A DNA stretch of 64,000 nucleotides from Pagrus major (lineage: Eukaryota; Chordata; Actinopteri; Spariformes; Sparidae), in the NCBI RefSeq assembly GCF_040436345.1, contig NC_133218.1:23421070-23485069 (forward strand). Reading direction: 5' to 3'. Position numbers and translations under genes: made by a program. Every line of letters starts with the position of its first letter. The first letter of the stretch is position 1. Under the pieces are notes generated by a model that saw nothing but the letters and a program-made list of their open reading frames with translations, ran no database searches and had not been told where the DNA came from. This document shows, in pieces, positions 30,062 to 40,147 of the stretch.

Positions 30062-30730
30062 GAAGTGGGAAGCAACAAAGTACAAATACTTTGTTACTGT
30101 ACTTTTACTGATTTTTCAGGTATCTGTACTTTACTTGAGTATTCATTTTCCTCACAACTTTTGACTTTTACTCTCTACATTTCAACACAACTATCTGTAC
30201 TTTCTACTCCTCACATTTTAGAAAACAGGCTCGTTAAGCATTTAAGGGGAATTATTGATTTTTTTCAACACCACAAAACTAATTTCAGCCTCTCAGCGCA
30301 TATCACGCACGGCACACGTAGCGAGACAAAACGACGTAAAAGACGTAACAGGACAGCAACAGACAGAGTGGGAGAGTCTCCCTGCAGCCCTCAGCCTGCA
30401 TTTTCTCATTTTCTCAACTATTCGCTCTGCTCGGGACACTTTACCAACCCAAAACTTTTATATTTGACGTTCTGGGAATGAGACTCAACTCATTCTGATG
30501 ATACCTTTGAATTATATTAATATGACGTGAGGTTCAGTTAGCTTTGCACAGAAATGGCTGGTAGAAATGTCCTTCAGCAGGATACTTTTTACTTTTATAC
30601 TTTGAGTACATTTCAGAGCCTGTACTTTATTACTTTTACTTGAGTAAAGAAGTTAAGTCAGTACTTCTACTTTCACCAGACTCCTTTTAACACAAGTATC
30701 TGTACTTCTACTTGAGTAAACAATGTGTGC
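30062..30730. repeat. Longer GTACTTTTACTTGAGTA-type dispersed repeat
   Basis: Recurrent TGTACTTTACTTGAGTA and ACTTCTACTTGAGTAAA blocks bound a non-coding middle. It lies in the large irag1 intron. Confidence 0.6.
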
Positions 30731-31648
30731 ACTCCTTTTTATGTAGCCATTTTCTATTATTCTACTTTTTCCACAGCTGTAGCTGTTGTTTCTTTCTGCC
30801 AAATAAGAAGAGGAATAATTAGACAAATAAATCACTGAGAGTTTGCATGATGACAAAGTGCTGACAGAGGCAGAAAAACTATCGCCTCTTGAAAAATGAC
30901 ACAGGCCAAACAAAGATGCCATCCTGCCCTGCGGGAGGCTTGTCGGTGCAGATAGTCTCCCCGGCCGACCATGAGACTGAGATAAATATTGCAGTGTAAT
31001 TGAATCACACAGATTATTTCCTGTGGGGGGAGACGAGGACAGAACATACAAGCCTGAACATAGACTTCCCACAAAGACATGTACAGTCTTCTTACAGTAC
31101 ACTCACTTCCTCTAAAGAAAAACATTTCTGTTATAAAATTAGCTCCTCATTGCAGCCGGGCCTACAGACGCTCTTTCCTCAGAGGGAGACGAGGGGACCG
31201 GCACCCTCCTCCCCTCCTCTGTTACATAAGCCCGCTCCCTGTTGCCAGATTTGTTTAAAATTTGGTTGTGTGAAGCACAGAGTGCAGGGCCAGCAGAGGA
31301 AGTGGTTGCTACACAGACCAATAATCTGAGATAACAGAGCAGAGGAAGTGTGTGACATGGACGGACAGAGAGATGTAGAAACAGGTGAGGGAGTACATGA
31401 ATCCTTAAGTTTTAAAAAATGCATCGAGAAGGAGAAAAGATGACGGACACAAACACCAGGTTATGTAAACTCACCCCGACAGTTAGAACAGTCCAAAACA
31501 GTCCAAAAAAAGTCCAAACGCGCACCTTCTTGCACAAGTTTGACACAGCTGCAGAGACAGAGGCTGCATGTGTCCACCTAAACGCATCACCCACTGAGAC
31601 CTCACAAGCCGATCATGTGAACCTGTCCACAGAGAGCACGCACATTAC

Positions 31649-31862
31649 CTGAGTCCGCCACTAGCGCCGTAGAGAAACACACACAGGCTGATCTCTCCAA
31701 CTCCAGCCCGACTTCCCACAGTCAAACTGTCACTCTCAGCCTTTTCCCTCAGAAAACTCCTCTATCCTCGGGGCTTCTCCTTCCTTCTCCCGTCCCCTCT
31801 GTTCCCTGTCTTTTTTCAGCAGCAGCCTCTCTTTCACTCCTGGGAGCTTTGACCATTTAAGG
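31649..31862 (-). promoter_or_regulatory. irag1: Candidate alternative promoter and 5' UTR exon for the short irag1 isoform, with CArG box
   Basis: Minus-strand reading gives CCTTAAATGG at 31862-31853, a perfect CArG box (CC, six A/T, GG), which can also serve as a TATA-like element. It is followed by about 180 nt of purine-rich UTR-like sequence ending in a good donor, CTCAG|GTAATG, at 31649. Splicing into the 26374-26156 exon would put the first conserved Met at 26227. Family knowledge: IRAG1 is high in smooth muscle, and SRF with myocardin acts through CArG boxes. Use of this site is inference. Confidence 0.45.
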
Positions 31863-31912
31863 AGAAGGGCTCTGTATGCCTCTTTGGGCTGCTGTGGAGT
31901 GTGTGTCTATGA

Positions 31913-31929
31913 GTGTGTGTGTGTGTGTG
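31913..31929. repeat. (GT)n microsatellite
   Basis: Eight or nine GT units upstream (on the minus strand) of the candidate irag1 alternative promoter. Confidence 0.8.
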
Positions 31930-32679
31930 CTGCTGCTCCACTGATCATCCCTCAACTAAAACCTGAAGAAAGTTATAAAAGTATGTTATTTTTTCCTGCA
32001 GGGTCTGTTTTGTTTCTCTAATCACACTGTGGGAGCGGCAGGAGACGATGTTGCGTGTGTTGTTGTGTGCAGGTTTGTGAGAGATTGATAGATAGATAGA
32101 CTGTGTGCGCCTGATCTGTGTTTACTCTGCAGCCCAAGAGGAATCCACGCATCCACTTCCGAGCTCTTGAAGTTCATTATTGTTTGCTAAACCGCGTTGT
32201 CAAACCTTGCACCGTTCTTGCTGCTTTTATAACGGTTACAGATTTAGGTTTTAAGTGCTGCGACAATCCTGAGTTTGGTGGAAAAACAGAGCACAGCAGT
32301 CACATTGTTCGGAGGAACACAGCTGACATTCACAGCGAGTCACAGCATCACAGTTTGAATTAACGTGAGCTGATGATATTAAGTGCTCCAGTAAAAGAAG
32401 TTGTTCATCAAAGGAGCAATTTGTACAAAAAGTCAGATGTCTTATTCGATTCAAATGAAGTTAACATCGTTTGTGCTGATTGTGTTGCTGCACGCATAGT
32501 TACGAGTAAAAGCTCTGCCTTCAAAGTTTTACCTCAGTGACAGTCAAGTATTATGATCAAACTTTACTTAAATTACTTTATATATTTAATTTACTTCCAT
32601 TATAGACAGCCTTGCTCTTTCTTATATCAGTGACCTTATAACCCCTTATTATTAGACCAGTTGCTGTTATCATTAGCCA

Positions 32680-32990
32680 GGGCGAGGCTTCGGGCAGGAG
32701 GCGGTGGGGCTTTTGCCACAAGGGCTCCACAACTGTGGAATAATCTTCCTTTGAGAATCAGGCGAGCTACCTCAGTGTCTTCCTTTTAAAAAAATCTAAT
32801 AAAATGGCTTTTAATTAGTGTATTTTCCTGTTTATGCTCTTATTCATTTGTTTTTTCCCGGATTTTTCTGTCTTTGATTCATGTTTTTATTATATTTTAT
32901 TTCCCTCTTTCATTTAATTCTTCTTCTTCTCTTACGTTTTTATGTTTTTGAAAAGTGCTCTATAAATAAAGCCTACTGTCATTATTATGA
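32680..32990 (+). mobile_element. 3' fragment of a non-LTR retrotransposon (L2/CR1-like)
   Basis: A plus-strand frame reads LWNNLPLRIRRATSVSSF, the usual end of L2/CR1-type reverse transcriptase ORFs. It then becomes broken and ends with CTATAAATAAAGCC and an ATT-rich tail. Only a dead remnant. Confidence 0.6.
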
Positions 32991-32994
32991 TTAT

Positions 32995-33010
32995 TATATA
33001 TATATATATA
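32995..33010. repeat. (TA)n microsatellite
   Basis: Short TA run at the end of the LINE remnant. Confidence 0.7.
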
Positions 33011-33239
33011 ACCCCAGTTTAAAATGCTGGTTTTAACATATACATATCATCATGTCACTCACAATATAAATCCTACAGGCTGAACATAATCTATATGTAT
33101 ACATGTGTATATATAGCAAATAATGTACACGATCCTTCCAACCCAAGTCTGCATATTTATCCAGTATTCACTTCCTTTCACTACTTCTGCTGCTTCATTG
33201 CACTACATGTACCGTTTATAACACACAGGCACAGCTGAC

Positions 33240-33475
33240 TCGCACACAGACTTTTATGGTGATCTTAATGTATATACACCTACTGTGTTTTCACATGCTA
33301 TTGTGCCGTACAGTCTGCACCGTTCATCATTCTTTATTCTTTTACATTCTTTACCTTATTTGTTCCGAGCTGACTGTCTATTCCTGTGTAAGTACGCTGA
33401 GAGCAATGTAAAACTGGAGCTAAAATCTTTGTATGTGTACACGTACAAGGCCAATAAAGCCGATCCTAACTCTGG
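33240..33475 (+). mobile_element. Second LINE-like 3' tail
   Basis: AGAGCAATGTAAAACTGGAGC then TACAAGGCCAATAAAGCCGATCCTAACTCTGG resembles the 3' end of a common fish LINE (GGCCAATAAAGCTGATTCTGA). Confidence 0.45.
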
Positions 33476-33994
33476 TCCTCTTCATACTGATGCATGTCAG
33501 TTGACGTCAGCTGCTCATTCAAACCAGGGTTTCAAACATTACTGTGGCTTTATATTTGCTTGCGTTTGTTTTTTACTGTCTTTTAAATATGATTTTAACA
33601 TTTCTTATCTTATTTTTAACACCTTTCTACGTCCCTGTAAAGCACTGTGAATCGCCTTGTGTCTGACGGTGCTGCAGACCGAATCACCGTGACGTTGTGG
33701 TAACAACAGTTGCGTCCGGGTAGAAAACTTGCCATTGTTTTGCATTGCGGAGATACGTGAAATCGGCAAACTTGTTTCTTTGTGCTGTCATTTTCAGCCG
33801 TAACTGTAATGTGTAAAGATATATAGTGAAACAAGGTGGTCTGACCGATTTGACTTTTCTACTGTGCTTATTTCACGTATTTTAAGCTCATTAGTCTGTG
33901 GCCCGACAGGGAAATCAGGTCTCCATCCTAACGTTAGTGAAAATGATGTCATCAACAAGACATGACAGCATCAAACACGCATTTTAGATTAATT

Positions 33995-34165
33995 AGATGA
34001 TGCAGTGGGGGCGCCCCGGCTCCAGTAGCTTTGTCCTCGCTGCAGCAGCAGCCTAAGGCTTGAGTCCGCCCTGTGGCCCTTTGCTGCATGTCACCCCCCC
34101 CCCATCCCGTTTCTGTCACCTCTCAATGCTGTCAATCCTATCAATGAAGCCATGACAAGGCGAAT
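33995..34165 (+). mobile_element. Degraded tRNA-type SINE
   Basis: GGGGGCGCCCCGGCTC, a degenerate head, then CCCTGTGGCCCTTTGCTGCATGTC followed by a C run and CTATCAATGAAGCCATGACAAGG, in the order of a fish SINE with (AATAAAGGCATAAAAAGG)-type tail. Confidence 0.5.
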
Positions 34166-34172
34166 ATATACT

Positions 34173-34205
<33 letters not shown>

Positions 34206-34206
34206 A
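34173..34206. repeat. (TA)n microsatellite
   Basis: Uninterrupted TA repeats following the SINE remnant. Confidence 0.85.
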
Positions 34207-34574
34207 AAAAGAAAAAAATTAGATGATGCAGGATTTTTCTACCTAGAAGTTCCTCCTCCAAAGGGTCACAAACTAAATCTGAGAAGTTGTGAGATAGTTA
34301 ACAAGTTGTGAGATAGTTAACAACAGATAGTTAAAAGTACTGATTCAAGTGTTTGCTCCACTTTTAAATACTGGATCATTTAACCTCTTGAGCCTTCAGC
34401 TGTTTTGTTGTTGTTGTACATTTCAAAGGAAATCTCTCTTTGATGGAACTGCTGACAACAAATTCATCACTTTATTATGAACGGGACTATCCTACATGAC
34501 TAGTTTAACATCGTATTGTATCTATTGTATTTTAGAAGCTTATTTTTTGTGTTTTTATTGTGAAATCATCTGCA

Positions 34575-34850
34575 AAGGGCAACACTTCACCTTCAGCATT
34601 TATAGGTAGTATGTATAAAGGGTTTATAACACACTTTGATGAAGTTGTGAGCAGATACGTGTTTAATCATCAGTTACAATATAGTTAAAATATATTTGTA
34701 ATGATGTAAACTGTCTTTATAGGAAATGTGATAATTTTTGCTTAATGCTGTACATTAATAAACATTTTAAATGTCCTCACAACTACATTAAGGTATGTAT
34801 AAACCATTTATTAAATGTCTGTAATGTTAAGTATCACCCTAAACACTAAC
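34575..34850. repeat. Dispersed repeat, copy 2 of the family at 1740-1935
   Basis: It shares the TGTACATTAATAAACA core and flanking order with the ampd3 intron copy, and includes repeated CATTTAT/TTTATAA motifs. Confidence 0.5.
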
Positions 34851-35206
34851 TAGTATCTATAACTCTCAAAGTAAAATCCCTCTCTGAACTGTAAAAGTAA
34901 AGTAAATATTCAAACAAAATACAAAAACCTCAGAATTGTAAGTGAGAACAACTTGAGCTGATGTAAAATAGTTATAATCCACCTCTGCTCAAACCACAAA
35001 CTCAAACTGCACTTTATCTTTACGTTGGCAAGCTCAACAGAAAGTGTTAATCAGCATAGCCTCTCAAAAAATAACATTTCTGACGAGCCGGTTCAAAAAA
35101 CAGACAAGATACACAAACACACAGCACATTATACGAGCAGCCCTGCCTCTACATACAGAAATAACATTATATTTTACTGCAGTAGAGCAGGAGGGAGTCT
35201 TCTTAC

Positions 35207-35235
35207 CTTGCTGCAGCCACCTCGTCCTGAGCCAC
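35207..35235 (-). other. irag1: Candidate 29-nt micro-exon linking the two halves of irag1
   Basis: A long pyrimidine tract ending CCAACAG precedes it and a strong donor AAG|GTAAGA follows on the minus strand. The 29 nt plus one carried base encode GGSGRGGCSK with no stop. The phase fits both neighbours. Confidence 0.6.
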
Positions 35236-35785
35236 CTGTTGGAGCCAGAGCACAGACAGACAAGACAGTGAACACAGCTGATTTGCATTTAACAGGAAAG
35301 CATGTGCAATGCAAATGTGATGAGACGGTTAAAAAAAGAAAAGTCAGAGTGTGCGTGTGAGAGAAGCAGAAAGAGGAAACACACAGGGGAAATAAATTAA
35401 GTTTTGTGTCCTACGAGGTTGCTGGCAGCGTGATGTCAATTTGATTGGTTTGAACTACTGTAACTCTTGTTTCAGGAAGTATCTCACCCTGCCGCCCTCC
35501 TCCTCCTCTATAGCTAGGGGCAACAATAACCTGGCAACCATTTCTGGTACACGAGGTGCTTGATCCACTGGTTGAAAGCTCTCGGCCCCAAGTAAAGGCT
35601 ATTGTGTCGTCTGCGTTAGGTGCTCTCAGGAAAAGGTCGGTAATATTGTGATACCAAGCAAAGGGCTTAACACCAGTGACTCACTGACATTTAAGTAGAG
35701 CTGAACACTTTAAAGGTCAATACAGAGGGAATAACTACAAATGCACCATGAGATATCAGAGGACGCATGTAATAAAAACAATACT

Positions 35786-36030
35786 TAAAGGTCCAGTGCG
35801 TACGATTTAGGGACATTTAGGCATTTATAATCATCAGAAACTAGGAATCGTTCTGTTTTTATATCTACAGAGGAAGCAAAGCGCTCTTTGTAGTCTTTAA
35901 TAGAGCTAGATGGTGGACGCAAAGATGGTACACATTCGGCCATTGAGATTTGCTCGCCTGGAGATAAATACGCTAAAAATGTTTTCTTGCTTTCGGGTTT
36001 ACTTCCTGGTTATGTGGCGCACTGAATACG
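35786..36030 (+). mobile_element. TTAAAGGTCCAGTG-type MITE fragment
   Basis: The start TTAAAGGTCCAGTGCGTACGATTTAG and the internal TAGATGGTGGACGC are typical of a fish TTAA element. The right end was not located. Confidence 0.5.
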
Positions 36031-36378
36031 TGCAGCAGTTTAAATCCCTTTACTGCGATAAAGGTTTAACAAATATAAAACCTCCATTAATCAAAAACAA
36101 CTTGAGTAACGCAGCATTTCACTGACAGATTTTACTTTATGTCATTACGCAAATCATTGAGTACTTGATGTACTGTAGAAGCTTGTACATACTGTAGGAA
36201 TGTGATGGTAGAAATGTCCACACAGATACGTCTGTTTTTCTCTTCAGGTCACAGCCTCTTTTTTCTCTTTCCTAGAAGCATTTAATTCACATTCCAGCTC
36301 AAGTGATTTTGGTATTTCTACCTTTGTCTTATTTGTAAATTCACCATCAAAGAGCACTTTGTTTAGAGCCACCGCACA

Positions 36379-36397
36379 GAGAGAGAGAGAGAGAGAG
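36379..36397. repeat. (GA)n microsatellite
   Basis: About nine GA units. Confidence 0.85.
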
Positions 36398-36769
36398 CAT
36401 TAGAGACCCACATTTCTAAATTATTTACATTCAGTCTCCACTGGATCTTCATTCATCACACAACCTTGTTGAAAACAGCAACATAAAACCTTAAAAACAG
36501 GTTTTATTCCTGTAACGTTACAGTGATATGCCCAAATGTGATTTAATATCTTATATTAATGTTTTATTAGTTAAAGGAAGATAAGGGAGGAATACAAAAT
36601 AGCCTTAAAAGCCTTAATGGAGGCAGATTGCTCTCTAACAGCATCAAAAACACAAAAGCACCAGTGTGTGTACTGCAGCACTGATGGACAAAACTCAGTG
36701 GTTATTATTGTTAGTAATGACATTTTTCTTCATAGGTTTATGTAGTAGCTTTTATTCATTGCTCTCTGG

Positions 36770-37850
36770 ATGGGAATGTCAGCTGCTAGGTCCACCACTT
36801 TAGTTCAGACTGAAATATCTCAACAACTATGAGGTGGATTGCCTTTAAATTTTGTACAGACATTCATGGTCCCCAGAGGGTGAATCCTACTGAGGTTGAC
36901 ATTTGTGTTTATATTGAGACAATAGCTGGCAAATGTTAGAGTGCTAAGGCGCTACACACAGATAATAATGGCAAAAATGCAAAACAAAGATAATAAATTC
37001 CGCATTTCAAATATCTTACCTGCTTAACATCGGCATGTTAATGATGTAATTGTGCGCATGTTAGCATTCTTAGCATTTAGCTCAAAGCACCACAGAGTCG
37101 CTAGCATGGCTGTAAAAATGTAGCCTATCATTTTTGCTTGTTCTGCGACAGTTTATTCGACCATTGTGATGTTTTCAAATGCCGTTAGGCCTAAAGTATG
37201 TAATGTTAGTGTGCTAACATATTAAATTAAGATGATAAATACAGCACTGTAAAAAATCAGCATGTTCTTAATGTCATTTTAATGTCTTTGCATGTTAGCA
37301 TGGCAAAGTTAGCATTTAGCTCAACGCACCACAGACCCGCTAGCCTGACTGCAGACTGCTTAGTTTAGGACTGTGTCTGTATGTGTCATACAACCTTACT
37401 TGTTTGTCCTGTTACATTTTTGTAGCCTGTCGTGATGTGTTCTCATGTGTATCGCGATAAAGTTCTGATAATCAAATGCCATTATATCTTATAATGTTAG
37501 CATGCTAAAACGCTAAACAAAGATGATGAATACTGTGCTGTAAAAATCAAACCTGCTTAGCATCAACATGTTAGCGATGTCATAGTGAGAATGTTAGCAT
37601 TTAACTAAGAGCTGCTAGCATGGCTGTAGACTCTTAGTTTTATGTATGACTGCATGCATGTGTCATGTATACTCAATGCTTGCTTACTCTGCTACAGTTT
37701 TTTAGTCCCTTCTTATGTTTTGCATTGTCTGTTGCATGTTTGTGAGGTCAATGTGAGCATATTAGCATGCTGACATTAGCAATTAGCTCACAGCCCCACA
37801 GAGCTGCTAGCATGGCTGTAGACTGTTAAGTTTATGACTGTGTGTGTGTG
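36770..37850. repeat. Cluster of related GTTAGCATGCTAA / GCTAGCATGGCTGTAGA repeats
   Basis: At least four partial copies (about 36800-37110, 37190-37360, 37490-37660 and 37740-37830) share TTAGCATTTAGCTCA, CACAGAGCTGCTAGCATGG and CTGTAGACT blocks in the same orientation. Confidence 0.6.
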
Positions 37851-37859
37851 TGTGTGTGT
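37840..37859. repeat. (TG)n microsatellite
   Basis: About ten TG units at the edge of the repeat cluster. Confidence 0.85.
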
Positions 37860-39206
37860 CTTGGGAACAGGGGTTTGCCATGCGACCTTAGTGTTTGTTT
37901 GTCCTAATACGTTTCTGTAGCCTGTTTTGTCTTGTCTGTTGTAGTGAAGTTATGATTATCAAATGCCATTGTATGCATCTGTTTTATAACAGCTTTTATT
38001 ATGTTTCTTTGATGCTGTATCCTGAAATATGTGCTTTGCTGTTGCCTCTTTTCTTGTTTAACATCAACGTGTCCAGTGATTGCAGATGAAGCCTTTTGGT
38101 TAAATCTGGCACTTTTGAAATCACACTGATTTTGGTTAATATGTGCTGCCTCTGATAAATACATTTAAAAAGTACAGTATTGTTGAGAAAATGCTAACAT
38201 TCAGCTTGTCGAAATTTGATTGGTTCAAATAAGATGAAACCTTCCTCGTATTAACAATGACTGCATTCAAATCATGAGGTGCTGTAACATTAAACTGGCA
38301 GGGCACATGTCACATTTATGCCCAACATAAAATGTTGATTGTTCATCCTTCTGCAGCTTTGAACGCAGCTTCATTTGGTAAGCAAAACAAAAAGTCCACG
38401 CCTACACTGGACGAACTTTAGACAGAGGGCTATAAAATAAACATAGAGATGATTATTGTCTGTTCATTTAAAATACAATGCTCCCCACTGAGGCCACACA
38501 CTGTTTCTCAGCAACCTCACCATGTTTCAAACCCTCCTCCACTCCATTGTTTCTCTCCACAGAGAAACAATTAAATATAAGACTTGGCCCTCTGAGCCAT
38601 CAGGAAGAATTTGGAAGTATTTGCAAGGACTTTTCCTGAAGGAATCAAAGGAAAGTGATCCTCTGGCCAAAAACTTATTGCAACATGATTAGTATCTGAA
38701 AATATGTGATGAAATGGCTACATCCAGCAGCTTCGAGGAACAGGGGTTTGCAGAACGATAATGACGATTTTGTTTCCCTTTCCCTGAGGGGAGAGGTGCC
38801 TAAAATGTAACGTGTCCCAGTTGTAACATGCACTCTTTCACTATCATGACGTCACCATGTCGGCATTTAGCAAGTGCAATACTAAACATCCCTGAGAAAT
38901 ATCAACAGGAATCATCCACTCTGCAGGGAATGGCGGCGGAAAAAACAGTTTAGCGAAAGCTTACTAAAAATTAAGACCCAAGGGTGTTTTTAAAAAGATA
39001 CATTTGTGTTTGTGGGCTATATTGTGGAGCTAAAACCCACAAAGTTGTCTATCTATGTCACAAGTCTTTTTTATGTCATGCATGCTAGTCCTAGTCAGTA
39101 AGTAACGGCAAGACATGGGCATAACCAGCGGAAAGTATTACATTATTTAAGTTTAAAAAAATCTTGTAAAAAATGAACAATGTTACACTCCCCTCGTTTC
39201 CTTACT

Positions 39207-39460
39207 TTAAAGGAAAAATTTGACATCTTGAGAAATACACTTATTTGCTGTCTTGTTAAAAGACGAGTAGATTGGTACCATTCTCATGTTAATATGGTAG
39301 GTGGTAATGGTATGGTAGGTATGGTTGTACGGCAGCTGTTAGCTTAGCTTAGCGCAAAAGACTGGAAACGGGGAAACAGCTAGCATGGCTTTGTGTGGAA
39401 GTAAAACAAATCTGCCTACCAGCACATCTAAGGATTAAATAAGTTATATTTAAGTTATTT
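39207..39460. repeat. Third copy of the AGCTTAGCTTAGC element
   Basis: Carries TACCATTCTCATG, TTAGCTTAGCTTAGC and GACTGGAAACGGGGAAACAGC in the same order as the 16960 element. Confidence 0.55.
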
Positions 39461-40147
39461 AATGAGTACAAAAAACTAAGTGTAAAAACAACATGCTGTA
39501 GGTAGTTGAGTTTTTTGTGTTTTTGTTGTGTGTATTACACAAACAAGATATAATGTGGTAATTAGGGGGATTCAGAGGTGTTGGTAGGTGGGTTTTTTGT
39601 AAAATCACTCCTGTATTGCAGCTAAAAGCCTGCATTGTGTACTTTGTGAGCACGAATCTCAGAATCAGATTTCTCAATGTCTTTACATAAACTTGCTCAT
39701 AGCACTTGAGAACCATTAAGACGTAAATGTAAAGTGGGCTGACCCACAGGCACTGAGAACAGGAAACTCACACTCACTGGTTTAGCCCTTTCAATTGAAA
39801 AAAGTCTGACAAAGTATAAAAGTTTTGTCAATTAAAATGGGCTGTAGCTAAAAATACTTCACCCTGTCTCTGTTTACATAAAAAAAAGAAGAAAATCATT
39901 CAGACCTCCCTTAATTCTCCCCATGGCCCTCTTTGATAGATAACATACCCTCCCTCAGAGCTTACTCTCTCTTCCTCCTCACTGTACCAGCTGTTGTGTG
40001 CAATGTAAATATCTGCTGGGCCTATTTTCAGACATCCTCAGGGATTACCATCAGAGAAGGAAGTAGCTTTAATTCATCAGTGTCTCACGGAGTACCCTCA
40101 ACCACGATAACACTGATGCTGTATTTCTGTCATGCAGACCATCATAC

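Larger units (their letters stand above)
26375..31648. other. irag1 intron, no coding exon recognised
   Basis: The stretch contains TTAA-type elements at 28268-28542 and 28759-29060 and a long repeat at 30062-30730. Short open frames in it show no domain or splice support. Confidence 0.55.
31863..40147. other. irag1 intron, repeat cluster
   Basis: Apart from the micro-exon at 35207-35235, this stretch is dominated by LINE tails (32680-32990, 33240-33475), a SINE remnant (33995-34165), simple repeats and a cluster of related repeats (36770-37850). No coding exon was recognised. Confidence 0.55.

Noticed and set aside
30653-31125. Two overlapping minus-strand frames of 97 and 149 codons
   Set aside because: No conserved motif, no splice support and partly inside a dispersed repeat.
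33285-33650. 121-codon plus-strand frame
   Set aside because: It overlaps a LINE-like 3' tail and has no protein-family resemblance; chance frame in repeat DNA.
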